From a virus, in IMG/VR virus record IMGVR_UViG_3300025132_000125, positions 1 through 36,190 of that record: 36,190 nucleotides of DNA, one strand, 5' to 3'. Shown piece after piece: positions 13,099 to 21,843 of this stretch (the first letter of the stretch is position 1; every line of letters starts with the position of its first letter). The notes under the pieces were generated by a model. It ran no database searches. It had not been told where the DNA came from and was given only the letters and a program-made list of their open reading frames with translations. The position numbers were made by a program, and so were the translations under genes.

Positions 13099-15863
13099 TG
13101 GCCGAGCCTGTAGCCTACGGCCTGATAGGCGACCCGTCGCTCACCCGTGCGGCAATGATACCCGTCGGGCGCCGCACATATACCGACCCCGGCGACGACA
13201 TCACCGAGGAGCTTGGCGGCTTGGAGTTTGCCACGCCCGGATTACTTCACGACCCACTGATGGGGATGGCGTCAACCGGCGCGATGTTGATGGGTGATAT
13301 GCCGGTCAATCCTAACGTTATGACGCAAACGATGCTCGACGCTCCGCTTGTCGGCGGCTTGTTAGGAGCGGCGACGGGCGCGGCTCCGAAAGGTACGCTA
13401 TTGGGTGCCAACGTATTCCACGGCGGGCCGCATCGTTTTGCGCCAGAGCCTGACTTTCCGCATGGCAGACCAAGGCTGGATAAGATCGGCACCGGCGAAG
13501 GCAATCAGGCGTATGGTTATGGTTTTTATAGTGCGGATGCGCCGGGGGTTGCCAAGTCGTACGCTGACGCACTTGGCGGCAAAGTATTAGAGGCTTCAGA
13601 CGGGTCAATCCTACATTCGAGCGATATTCCTTTGGACATGATGTACGCATCGATGGAAATGGGGGCAGCAAAGACTATAGACGAGGCAATATCAAACTTG
13701 TCTAAAAGCGGCAAATTTGGTGATGAAGTCAAATATCTCAGCGAATTGAGAGACAAGGGTTATCAGATGAAACCCGGCACCCTCTACAAGCTCGACATCC
13801 CCGACGCTGACGTTGCCAAGTATCTCGACTATGACAAGCCGCTGAGTGAGCAACCGAAAAGCGTTCGCGAAGCGTTGGCGAATATGGTTTCGGTATCTGC
13901 CGCTGATAGAAAACAGATTACTAAAGAAATTAAAGCGTTACAGGCCAGACTTAATGATCCGTGGGTTCGCCGTTCTGGCGGGGCCGAAATGAGCAACAAA
14001 CTGAGGGACGAAATACAAGAACTAAAGGCAGTTCTTTTAGATGATTCTTTAACAGGGGGAGAATTTTATAAGGGAGTTGTAACAGGCCTTGGCGGTCGTA
14101 AAGACGCATCCGAAGCCCTTCGCGATATTGGCATCCCCGGCCTCAAGTATTTCGATCAGGGTAGTCGCGCAGGGGGCGAAGGCACCCGCAACTACGTCAC
14201 CTGGGATCAAGACGTTCTCGACCGCTCCAAGATGCTGGAACGCGACGGCGTCACATTGGGCGCAAACAAAGCCCCAACCGCCGCACTGCCTGGGTTGTTG
14301 GGCAAGGTTTTAGATAAACGCGCAGAACAAATGCTTTTACCCCCGGCGGAGAGGCTGCAACCATCGGGCCGGGGCGTCATGGATTTATCGCCCGAGGCGT
14401 ATGTCCGCGACGCCCGGCAATTTAGCGACGACCTTATGTCCGACATTCCGCGCCAAGTCGCGGGCAAGGCACTCCCCAAGGCGGGCCGGTCGCAAGTAAT
14501 TGTCGATAACATGGACGACATTGCGACTGTTTTGGCCGACCGGGCGCGTTCTCAAATGGGGACGGAGACCCAATATTTCTACCACACGGGTCCGATTTAC
14601 GAGGCCGCCCGCAAGGCGGGCCTGAGTAAAAAAGAGGCCGGTAATTTCATGCGCGACTTCGCCGACGCCTACGCGGCCACGTCGCCCCGCACACCGACCG
14701 AGCCAAACTTGCGGAGCGCCTCGCTGGTTATGGCGAAAGACGCGGCGGGCATACCGTTCGACACAGTGGTCGGTCCGAATGCCGGTCGCGGTCTAAACGA
14801 AACTGGTTACCCGATGATGATCCAAGAGAAGGGCGACATTTCGTCAAAGGGCAAGCCCGCCACGCAGACGGGCATCCACAAATTACTTCTGCAAGAATTG
14901 CAGCGCAGCGGCAAGATTAACAAAGACACAAACCCGAAGCCCGCGACGTTTGCGCGGAATGTAGAGGGCAATCTCAGCGCCCCGACTATAGACACTCACG
15001 CCATACGCGGCGCACTCGACGCCCTCAATGAATTGCAGCCGGGGGCGATACCGAAAGATTTTATCAAGCCAAAATTCCGCAAGCAATACGCCGAAGACCC
15101 GTCGAGTTTCAATGCCGCGACAATGGTGGCCGACACGCTGGAAAGCGCACAAGTCGGCGGCACGAAGAAGCAAGTCGAATACGCGCCCTTTGCCGATTTA
15201 TATAAACTAATGGCCGACAAGTTGGGCGTCTCGCCCGCCGAGGCCCAATCGATGGGCTGGTTTGGGTCGGGCGCGAAAACTGGTTTGGCGTCCGAGGCGA
15301 AGTCAGTGGCCCGGCTTATTGACGAGCGCATCGACGTAACCGCCCAGGCCCTGGGCGTGACGCCAAAAGAGGCAGCGCGGATGTTCTTCCGCCGCGAGAT
15401 ACCGCTGATGGCAAACCCCGCGACCGCCGCACTGCCAGGACTACTTCAAGACCGCAATCAACCCAAGCAGGCCGGTGAGCCTACAGAATTTGTAACAGAT
15501 AAAGGCCGACCCGTGTACCGCACCCCCGAGGGTGAGTTGGTTTCGGAGCAATCAATTACGTTAAAAATTGGCGACGCATATTTAAATTTCCCGTCGATTC
15601 AAGACGGTGTGCGTTACGGCAAGGCCGACTTGAGAAAGATGTTTTTAAGTGGGCAGATTAAGCCGACAAGTACGCACAAGACTGTTGACGGGGCGAATAA
15701 AGCCGCCCGCAAAAGATCAATGGGAATGAAGCTAATCCGCCGCGGCAACATTGACCAGCGCGGTGTTATGAGCCGCACCCCGCGCAAGCCCGACGAATTT
15801 CCGATTTTTGGATTACTCGGCCAACGCCTCTACACGGCCACGGCGCCAGATGGATCAATTTAA
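13098..15863 (+). CDS. Large polyvalent protein with ADP-ribosyltransferase-like domain
   Basis: 921 aa. Residues about 100-375 match the ART-PolyVal type seen in phage polyvalent proteins: VFHGGPHRF (106-114), KIGTGEGNQAYGYGFY (129-144), a YADALG segment, and the closing GTRNYVTWDQDVLD. About 460-760 is a second, helical domain (FYHTGPIYEAARKAGLSKKEA...) of unknown activity, which I have also seen in phage head proteins. About 800-890 is a small C-terminal domain common in phage virion and ejected proteins. A protein like this could be packaged and injected to modify host targets by ADP-ribosylation. The catalytic triad is not certain by eye. TAATG overlaps at both ends tie it to the portal operon. 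Confidence 0.7.
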   Translation: MAEPVAYGLIGDPSLTRAAMIPVGRRTYTDPGDDITEELGGLEFATPGLLHDPLMGMASTGAMLMGDMPVNPNVMTQTMLDAPLVGGLLGAATGAAPKGTLLGANVFHGGPHRFAPEPDFPHGRPRLDKIGTGEGNQAYGYGFYSADAPGVAKSYADALGGKVLEASDGSILHSSDIPLDMMYASMEMGAAKTIDEAISNLSKSGKFGDEVKYLSELRDKGYQMKPGTLYKLDIPDADVAKYLDYDKPLSEQPKSVREALANMVSVSAADRKQITKEIKALQARLNDPWVRRSGGAEMSNKLRDEIQELKAVLLDDSLTGGEFYKGVVTGLGGRKDASEALRDIGIPGLKYFDQGSRAGGEGTRNYVTWDQDVLDRSKMLERDGVTLGANKAPTAALPGLLGKVLDKRAEQMLLPPAERLQPSGRGVMDLSPEAYVRDARQFSDDLMSDIPRQVAGKALPKAGRSQVIVDNMDDIATVLADRARSQMGTETQYFYHTGPIYEAARKAGLSKKEAGNFMRDFADAYAATSPRTPTEPNLRSASLVMAKDAAGIPFDTVVGPNAGRGLNETGYPMMIQEKGDISSKGKPATQTGIHKLLLQELQRSGKINKDTNPKPATFARNVEGNLSAPTIDTHAIRGALDALNELQPGAIPKDFIKPKFRKQYAEDPSSFNAATMVADTLESAQVGGTKKQVEYAPFADLYKLMADKLGVSPAEAQSMGWFGSGAKTGLASEAKSVARLIDERIDVTAQALGVTPKEAARMFFRREIPLMANPATAALPGLLQDRNQPKQAGEPTEFVTDKGRPVYRTPEGELVSEQSITLKIGDAYLNFPSIQDGVRYGKADLRKMFLSGQIKPTSTHKTVDGANKAARKRSMGMKLIRRGNIDQRGVMSRTPRKPDEFPIFGLLGQRLYTATAPDGSI

Positions 15864-17908
15864 TGGATGACCAAGAATTTCACAGTCTCGTCCAGAACGA
15901 GATTGAACAGGCGGTAAACTACCACGACTCCGAATACGCCGCCGACCGCATCACGGCGCTCGACTATTACCTGGGCAACCCACTCGGCAACGAAGTCGAT
16001 GGCCGGTCACAAGTCGTGCAGACTGAGGTCGCCGACGTTGTCGAAATGATGATGCCGTCGCTGATGAAAATCTTTGCGTCGAGCGACGACTTTGTCCGTT
16101 TTGAGCCACGCGGCCCCGAAGACGTTGAGGCCGCCGCCCAGGCCAGTGACTACGTCAATTTCATTCTCAATGCCGACAACGAAGGTTTCCAAGTTCTCCA
16201 CAACTGGATTAAGGACGCCTTGCTGTTTCGCATGGGCGTCGTCAAACATTTCTACGACGAGAGCGAGTCCGTCCACGAGGATATGTATGAGGGCTTGACT
16301 GACGACGAACTGACGGCCTTGTTGGTGGACGACGACATCGAAGTTGTCGAGCAAGAGGCGCGGGAATACGGCGAAGCAATGGCGGGGCCGGACGGCGAGA
16401 TGATGCCGCCGCCGCTCGTCTTCGATGTCCGCGTCCGCAAGACGCACCGCGACGGTCGCATTAAAATCGAAAACGTCCCGCCCGAGGAATTTCTATTCTC
16501 GCAACGCGCCAAGTCGATTGAGGACGCACGGTTCGTCGCACATAGAACCGAGATGACCGTCTCCGACTTGGTGGAAATGGGATACGACCGCGACGTGGTC
16601 GAGGCCAACGCCGGTTATACCGAAGTCGATACGATGAACGAGAAGCAGTCTCGTTTTGAGAATATTGAAAGTCAGGCCGAGAACACGACGAGCGACATAT
16701 CGCAGCGCGACGTTCTGGTGACTGAGGTCTACATCAAGGCCGATTATGACGACGACGGTAAGAGTGAGACGCGCCGCGTTGTTTGTCTCGGCAGCGGTTA
16801 CGAGGTCGTCGAAAACGAGCCATATCACATGATGCCGTTCTCGGTCATCTCGCCAATCCTGATGCCGCACCGCATGGTGGGCCGGTCGGTCGCCGAATTG
16901 TTGCTCGATTTGCAGCAAGCCAAGACGGCCATCTTACGTCAGCTACTCGACAACATCTACCTAATGAACAATGCCCGCGTCGGCGCAGTCGAGGGACAAG
17001 TCAATCTCGACGATTTGATCTCCAATCGCCCCGGCGGCATCGTCCGTATGCGGGCGCCTGGGATGGTGCAACCCATCACACCGCCCAGCGTCGCCGACGC
17101 GGCATTTCCACTTTTGTCCTACATGGACAACGTGCGGGAAATGCGGACGGGCTTGTCGAAGGCGTCGATGGGCCTGGACGCCGACGCCCTGCAATCATCG
17201 ACGGCGGCAGCAGTCAGCGCGACAATCTCGGCGGCGCAAAGCAAGGTCGAAATGATTGCGCGGGTATTCGCCGAGACGGGCGTCAAGCGCCTGATGAAGT
17301 GCATTTTACAACTGGTGCAGAAACACCAACAACAACCCCGCATTATTCGGCTTCGGAATAACTTTGTCACAATGGACCCGGCGGCATGGGAAAACGAGTT
17401 CGACATCTCAGTCAACGTCGGTCTGGGCAACGGCGACGAGCAGCAACGTGGCGCCATGTTAGCCCAGGTCGCGGCGAAGCAAGAAGAAATCTTAACGAAG
17501 ATGGGCATCGACAACCCACTGACGACCCTCGGCCAGTATCGGCAGACGTTGGCGAAAATGTTGGAACACGCCGGGTTTAAGAACAGCGCCGATTTCTTCC
17601 TCGACCCGAATAATCTGCCGCCCGACGTGAAGCAGAAATTTGAGGCCAAGATGCAAATGGCGCAAGAGGGCGGCAACGATCAAGCCATTCAGCAAGCCTT
17701 GCAGTTGGAGAAGGCGAAGGCCGAGGCCGAGATTCAGATTGAACGCGAGAAGGCCAAGGCCGAGCTTGAGTTGAAACGCGAAACTGAAATGGCCGAGTTG
17801 CAAATGAAGTTCGAGCTTCGGCAGCAAGAAATGCAATATGAGGCGCAGTTGCGCGGCCTTGAGGCCGCCAGCGGCGTCGACATTTCAACCAACATTCCGA
17901 GGCAGTAG
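15863..17908 (+). CDS. Portal protein (P22-like)
   Basis: 681 aa, the size of P22-type portals. The N-terminus (FHSLVQNEIEQAVNYHDSEYA...RITALDYYLGN) and the VDGRSQVVQTEVADVVEMMMPSLMKIF segment are typical of this family in SU10/P22-like podoviruses. The Glu/Lys/Gln-rich C-terminus (about 600-665) predicts a long coiled coil like the P22 portal barrel. It forms the dodecameric ring through which DNA enters and leaves, contacting terminase and, after packaging, the adaptor at 20830. Start overlaps the upstream stop. Confidence 0.93.
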   Translation: MDDQEFHSLVQNEIEQAVNYHDSEYAADRITALDYYLGNPLGNEVDGRSQVVQTEVADVVEMMMPSLMKIFASSDDFVRFEPRGPEDVEAAAQASDYVNFILNADNEGFQVLHNWIKDALLFRMGVVKHFYDESESVHEDMYEGLTDDELTALLVDDDIEVVEQEAREYGEAMAGPDGEMMPPPLVFDVRVRKTHRDGRIKIENVPPEEFLFSQRAKSIEDARFVAHRTEMTVSDLVEMGYDRDVVEANAGYTEVDTMNEKQSRFENIESQAENTTSDISQRDVLVTEVYIKADYDDDGKSETRRVVCLGSGYEVVENEPYHMMPFSVISPILMPHRMVGRSVAELLLDLQQAKTAILRQLLDNIYLMNNARVGAVEGQVNLDDLISNRPGGIVRMRAPGMVQPITPPSVADAAFPLLSYMDNVREMRTGLSKASMGLDADALQSSTAAAVSATISAAQSKVEMIARVFAETGVKRLMKCILQLVQKHQQQPRIIRLRNNFVTMDPAAWENEFDISVNVGLGNGDEQQRGAMLAQVAAKQEEILTKMGIDNPLTTLGQYRQTLAKMLEHAGFKNSADFFLDPNNLPPDVKQKFEAKMQMAQEGGNDQAIQQALQLEKAKAEAEIQIEREKAKAELELKRETEMAELQMKFELRQQEMQYEAQLRGLEAASGVDISTNIPRQ

Positions 17909-18166
17909 ATGTCGCGCATTGAGGACGAAATCGTAAGGGGCAACAAGGCCGCCGAGGTCTTGCGTAATCCCGTCTTTGACGAGGCGTTTCAATTTCTGCA
18001 CGACCACTATTACAATGCTTGGAAGCATACAGCGACGGACGACGTTGACACCCGCGAAAGATTATTTGTCGCGATCAACGTCCTCGACGACATCCGCACC
18101 AATATCGAGTCCGTGATGAACACGGGCAAACTCGCTGGTGAGGAAGGCGGCGGCGCCGTCCACTAA
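17909..18166 (+). CDS. Hypothetical head-region protein (85 aa)
   Basis: 85-aa helical protein (FDEAFQFLHDHYYNAWKHTATDD...RERLFVAINVLDDIRTNIESV). Small proteins of this type lie between portal and scaffold in related podoviruses; function unknown to me. The ATG directly follows the portal stop, so expression is coupled. Confidence 0.7.
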   Translation: MSRIEDEIVRGNKAAEVLRNPVFDEAFQFLHDHYYNAWKHTATDDVDTRERLFVAINVLDDIRTNIESVMNTGKLAGEEGGGAVH

Positions 18167-18183
18167 TTCCGCATTTCGCGGAA
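18167..18183 (+). other. Short hairpin upstream of the scaffold gene
   Basis: TTCCGC (18167-18172) pairs with GCGGAA (18178-18183) around a 5-nt loop in the 67-base gap before the scaffold gene. No T-run follows. It may protect or process the message for the highly expressed scaffold and capsid genes. TTTTGGAGATTTAAC gives a good ribosome site before 18234. Confidence 0.4.
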
Positions 18184-18233
18184 TGACCAAGCCCGTATAG
18201 GGCAGTCGAACCTTAAAATTTTGGAGATTTAAC

Positions 18234-19259
18234 ATGGCCGAAGTAGCCCGTGACGGGACTTCTGCGATCTCGGCGGCGGATGCCGTCAATTTACTTCTAA
18301 CTGAACCAACGCCGGAAACGGATAACGCTGAGACAGTTGAGGAGCAACCGGCAGAGGAAATAGTTTCCGAGCCGGAAATCACCGAAGCCGACGAGGTGGA
18401 GGTCGAAACCGAAGCAGTCGAAGACGATGCCGAGGAAGTCGATACCGACGAAACTGAGGCAGATGATGAGACAGATTCGGAAGACGTAGTCGAAAACGTC
18501 GAACAAACTTTCCGCGTCCGAGTGGGCGATGAGGAAATCGACGTGCCGCAAGACGAGCTTATCAACTCTTACATGCGGCAGTCAGACTACACCCGCAAGA
18601 CCCAGCAAGTCGCCGAGCAACGCAAGGTTGCCGAGGCGGAACTGGATGCGGTCAAGGCAGACCGGCAACGGTACGCCGACCAGCTTCAAGTTTTGGAGCA
18701 GGCTTTAGGTCAACAAGAGCCGCCTCAAGAATATTGGGACAATCTTTATAGTGAAGACCCCTTTGAGTACACGCGGCAAAAAGACTTAGCGAGAGACCGC
18801 AAAGACGCCCTCGCACAAGTCGAAGTCGAAAAGCAGCGCGTTCAGCAAGAGCATCAAGTGCAGATGCAGCGTGAGGCTCAAGAGCATCTCATTCGAGAAA
18901 ATGAACGCATGAACGAACTGATTCCCGAGTGGCTGGATCAGGAACGTGCGGCAAAGGAAAAGACTGCCGTCGTCACCTACGCCCAGCGACAGGGATATAG
19001 CTCCGACGAACTGCAACGCCTCTCGGACGCCCGCGCCGTCAACGTACTTCGGAAAGCAATGCTCTACGACGAGTTGATGGAGAAAAAACCCGTGGCAACC
19101 AAGAAGGCAAAATCGGCCCCAAAGATGACAAAGTCTGGTCAACCAAAATCAACGAAGCAATCCAACCAGCGGCGACGGCGTGACGCCCTCGCTAGCATCA
19201 GCAAAAAGAAGGGACGCGGCGCAATGGATGCCGCCGTTAATTACCTTCTCCAAAAATAG
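18234..19259 (+). CDS. Scaffolding (capsid assembly) protein
   Basis: 341 aa. The first 90 residues are extremely acidic. Next comes a VGDEEIDVPQDELINSYMRQSDYTRK segment typical of these phage scaffolds, then a long Gln/Glu/Arg coiled coil (about 115-240). The C-terminus is Lys/Arg-rich (about 280-335) and would bind the acidic capsid interior, as in P22 scaffold. It sits immediately before the major capsid gene, the standard order. Confidence 0.85.
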   Translation: MAEVARDGTSAISAADAVNLLLTEPTPETDNAETVEEQPAEEIVSEPEITEADEVEVETEAVEDDAEEVDTDETEADDETDSEDVVENVEQTFRVRVGDEEIDVPQDELINSYMRQSDYTRKTQQVAEQRKVAEAELDAVKADRQRYADQLQVLEQALGQQEPPQEYWDNLYSEDPFEYTRQKDLARDRKDALAQVEVEKQRVQQEHQVQMQREAQEHLIRENERMNELIPEWLDQERAAKEKTAVVTYAQRQGYSSDELQRLSDARAVNVLRKAMLYDELMEKKPVATKKAKSAPKMTKSGQPKSTKQSNQRRRRDALASISKKKGRGAMDAAVNYLLQK

Positions 19260-19268
19260 GAGGCCACA

Positions 19269-20460
19269 TTGGCTACTTATACATCAAGCACAGCCATCGG
19301 TGAGCGTGAAGACCTCTCCGATGTCATTAGTCGGATCGACCCCGACGAAACGCCTCTTTTCAGCAACGCTGCAAAAGAGACGACGAAGGGAATATTTCAC
19401 GAGTTCCAAGTTCAGGAATTGACGGCGGCTGCAGACGATAACTACGTCAATGAGGGCGCCGACTATTCCTACGTCAATCCGACGGTAACGACCAGACTCG
19501 GCAACTACCACCAAATCTCGGTGCAAGCCGCGTCCGTATCGAACACCTTGGACGTGGTTGACAAGGCCGGTCGTGACAAGGAAACGGCTTACGTCAAAGT
19601 CCTCAAGGGCATTGAGCAACGCCGCGACATTGAAAAGTCCCTGTTCAAGAACGAAGCCCGCTCGGCTTCTGATCCGCGTAAGGCCGCAAAGTTCCTTTCA
19701 TGGATCACCAACGTCGTGGTCGAGTCCGGTTCTTCCGCCGCCACTGGCGACGGTTCCGACGCGGCAACGATGTCCGGCACAAACGACGCCCTGGCGTTGG
19801 CCGACATCGACGACGCAATGAAGGCGGCTTATACTGACGGCGGCCAGCCGGATATGCTTGTCGTCTCGCCAGCCAACAAGGTTGCGTTCTCTGATCTGTC
19901 CTCGGGCAGCGCAGTGACGAACCAGTTGCACATGACGGCAAACGCGCCAACCGATGCAATCATCATCGGGAGCGTGTCGATGTACCTTACGGATCAAATT
20001 CACTAAGCCGAGGTCCGTATAAAACTGCGTGAATTGCTGGAAGCCTAAACCGAAAGGCAAGGTAATCAGCATCCAAGCCAGCCAGGAATGGTTGGAAGGT
20101 TCAGAGACTAGGTCACACAGTCCCGACCGGACGATGAAGGCCCACGAGCGCGCAGCACCCTCAAGGGTGATGATATAGTCCGCCACCCGGTTAAAGCCGG
20201 GAGCGAGGATAAAGAGCCTCGCAAAGAACTGAAAGTTCGGCACCCTCAACGTCGTCATTGATCGTCAGGCCACGAATACGGAAATCCTGTTGATCGACTC
20301 CGACTACTACAGCATCGGCCATCTTCCCGGTCGTATGTTCTCGGTCAGCGACGTGGCCGCCACTGGTGATGCGACTAAGTTCGCAATCGTCAGTGAGTGG
20401 ACTCTGATCGTCAAAGCACCAAAGGCTCACGCCGCAGTGTTCGATCTCTCCACGTCATAA
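19269..20460 (+). CDS. Major capsid protein (SU10-like), gene split by a group I intron
   Basis: 316-aa capsid protein when exon 1 (19269-19994, 242 codons) is joined to exon 2 (20236-20460, 74 codons plus stop). The start is a TTG with GGAGG upstream. The product resembles the SU10/DUF5309 major capsid family: RIDPDETPLFSNA, QVQELTAAADDNY, a DIDDAMKAAYTDGG-type segment and LVVSPANKVAFSDL. Splicing creates YLTD-FGTLNVV, the D-F-G-T-L motif this family has at this point. Without splicing, the frame adds only Gln-Ile-His and stops at 20004-20006, giving a 245-aa fragment, and exon 2 has no start or ribosome site of its own. Codon use is the same in both exons. Confidence 0.93.
19995..20235 (+). 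ncRNA. Group I self-splicing intron in the capsid gene
   Basis: 241-nt intron. P1: exon end TACGGAT (19988-19994) pairs with internal guide GTCCGTA (20013-20019), the required U-G at the 5' splice site included. P10: exon 2 start TTCGGC (20236-20241) pairs with GCCGAG (20007-20012) directly before the guide. Core: P element AATTGCTGG (20032-20040), Q AATCAGC (20064-20070), R GTTCAGAGACTA (20099-20110), S GATATAGTCC (20172-20181). P4 is GCTG/CAGC, P5 is GCCT/AGGC, P3 is 20025-20031 with 20114-20120 (one mismatch), P7 is GACTA/TAGTC. Two 3' hairpins (20186-20201, 20203-20222) are P9-type. The last base is G, as required. No homing-endonuclease gene is inside. All classical hallmarks are visible. 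Confidence 0.95.
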
Positions 20461-20474
20461 TATCGGAAAAGCGA

Positions 20475-20505
20475 GGGGAGGGCTTCGGCTCTCCCCAAAC
20501 TTTTA
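20475..20505 (+). terminator. Terminator-like hairpin with TTCG loop after the capsid gene
   Basis: GGGGAGGGC (20475-20483) pairs with GCTCTCCCC (20488-20496), 9 bp with one G-T, closed by a TTCG tetraloop. CTTTT follows after AAA. The short T-run suggests partial termination, lowering tail-gene expression relative to capsid, or a 3' stabilising structure. It lies in the 55-base gap between capsid and next gene. Confidence 0.65.
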
Positions 20506-20515
20506 AGAGGTGTCA

Positions 20516-20830
20516 ATGAAACTCAAACTTTCCGAAGCCCCCGGCAAGCAGACTTATATGCACTTCAATGGCGACGAGAAGACCGTCGTCACTGAGCAGA
20601 CGGTCGATCCGATTATTGAGGCAAACAAGCGCCTCGCAAATGATTGGCGTTACGGGAACTTGATTGGAAACACCCAACGGCACCAGCAAAAGGTCGCCGA
20701 GATTCCAAGTGTTCTGTATTACGAGCTTGTCAAAAAATTGGGCGACCCCAAGCATAATTTGAAGGCATGGAAACGGTGGTTGAACGACCCCGAAAATAGT
20801 GCGTTCAAGACCATTGGCGGCACAGTCTGA
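20516..20830 (+). CDS. Hypothetical structural-region protein (104 aa)
   Basis: 104 aa (begins MKLKLSEAPGKQTYMHFNG). The ATG at 20516 has AAGAGG at the correct spacing; an in-frame GTG at 20510 is less likely. The C-terminus (VLYYELVKKLGDPKHNLKAWKRWLNDPENSAFKTIGG) is a pattern found in several marine podovirus proteins next to the capsid gene. Function is not known to me, perhaps capsid-associated. Overlaps the adaptor start (TGATG). Confidence 0.75.
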   Translation: MKLKLSEAPGKQTYMHFNGDEKTVVTEQTVDPIIEANKRLANDWRYGNLIGNTQRHQQKVAEIPSVLYYELVKKLGDPKHNLKAWKRWLNDPENSAFKTIGGTV

Positions 20831-21459
20831 TGGCGATCTCGACGTATACGGAATTGCAGACGGCGGTCGACAATTGGCTGGCGCGAACTGATCTCGCCGG
20901 TCGGTCGCCCGAGTTCATTACGATGGCCGAGGCACGGATGAACCGCGAGTTGGAGACGCGCAGTCAAGAAAAGCGCGTCACGGCGACGCTGGCGGCAGAC
21001 GACGCCTATGTGTCACTGCCAACCGATATGCGGCGCATCCGGCAAGTGCGGCTGAATACGTCACCGACGACAACTCTGATCTACTACACGCCCAACGCCA
21101 TTGACCAAAAGTATCCCAGTGCCGGAACCGGCAAGCCGGTCGCCTATTCTATTCTTGGCACTGAGATTTATTTACGTCCCACGCCGGACACGACCTACAC
21201 GGCAGAGATCGCTTACGTTGCCGACATTGATGCCCTGGACGGCGACACGGCGACGAACACGATTCTACAGCGTCACCCCGACGCATATCTGCATGGCGCC
21301 CTGGCGGAAGCCTTCGGCTACCTGATGGATGAGACGCGCCAAGCGAAGCACGACACTTTATTTACTCGCGCAATTTCTGAAATAAAGGCCGACGAAGAAC
21401 GCGCAATCTACGGCGGCGGTACATTAACAGTATCCAGCGACTACGGAGAAGTCACATGA
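20830..21459 (+). CDS. Head-tail adaptor (SU10/P22 gp4-like)
   Basis: 209 aa. The N-terminus STYTELQTAVDNWLARTDL...FITMAEARMNRELE and the following YVSLPTDMRRIRQVRLN are the pattern of phage adaptor proteins that bind below the portal ring. Later IYLRPTPDTTYTAEIAYVADIDAL is also typical. It would close the portal after packaging and dock the tail hub (22524). Its position after capsid fits. Coupled at both ends. Confidence 0.85.
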   Translation: MAISTYTELQTAVDNWLARTDLAGRSPEFITMAEARMNRELETRSQEKRVTATLAADDAYVSLPTDMRRIRQVRLNTSPTTTLIYYTPNAIDQKYPSAGTGKPVAYSILGTEIYLRPTPDTTYTAEIAYVADIDALDGDTATNTILQRHPDAYLHGALAEAFGYLMDETRQAKHDTLFTRAISEIKADEERAIYGGGTLTVSSDYGEVT

Positions 21460-21842
21460 GCGCCATGAGCGATTATTTGGAGAATGAAGTTCTCGACCAC
21501 ATTCTCGGCACGGGCGCCTATACCATGCCGTCGAATGTCTACATCGGATTGTCCACGGGCAGTTTCAGCGACGACAACTCCGGCACCGAATTGAGCGGCA
21601 GCGGATACGCACGTCAGGCAATAACATTCGCGGCGGCGTCAAGCGCAAGTGCGGCGACCAACGCGACTGTCACATTCCCGACGGCGACCGGGTCGTGGGG
21701 CGCCGTGTCGCATTGGGGTTTGTTCGACGCAAGCTCTAGCGGCAACCTTCTGATCCACGGCGCGTTTGCGTCGTCGAAGACGATTGCCAGCGGCGACGTT
21801 CTCCGCGTTAACAGCGGCGACCTGACGGTGACGGCGGCCTAA
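21456..21842 (+). CDS. Virion protein with tail-fibre/decoration beta-sandwich (Gp80-like)
   Basis: 128 aa. The pattern YLENEVLDHILG...VYIGLSTGSF...GTELSGSGYARQAITF...TFPTATGSWGAVSHWGLFDA...LLIHGAFASSKTIASGDVLRVNSGDLTV matches a widespread single-domain phage structural protein (Gp80-like) that I know from many Caudovirales virions. Probably a capsid or tail decoration, or the base of a fibre. ATGA overlap with the adaptor gene. Confidence 0.75.
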   Translation: MSAMSDYLENEVLDHILGTGAYTMPSNVYIGLSTGSFSDDNSGTELSGSGYARQAITFAAASSASAATNATVTFPTATGSWGAVSHWGLFDASSSGNLLIHGAFASSKTIASGDVLRVNSGDLTVTAA

Positions 21843-21843
21843 C

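Noticed and set aside
16783-17361. 192-codon frame in +1 over the portal gene
   Set aside because: Low-complexity Arg/Gly-rich translation inside the portal gene in another frame; no start signal.
20004-20460. Capsid gene disrupted by frameshift or nonsense mutation (pseudogene)
   Set aside because: The interruption is 241 nt with full group I intron elements and both splice pairings; the exons join in frame with matching codon use. A decayed gene would not show this.
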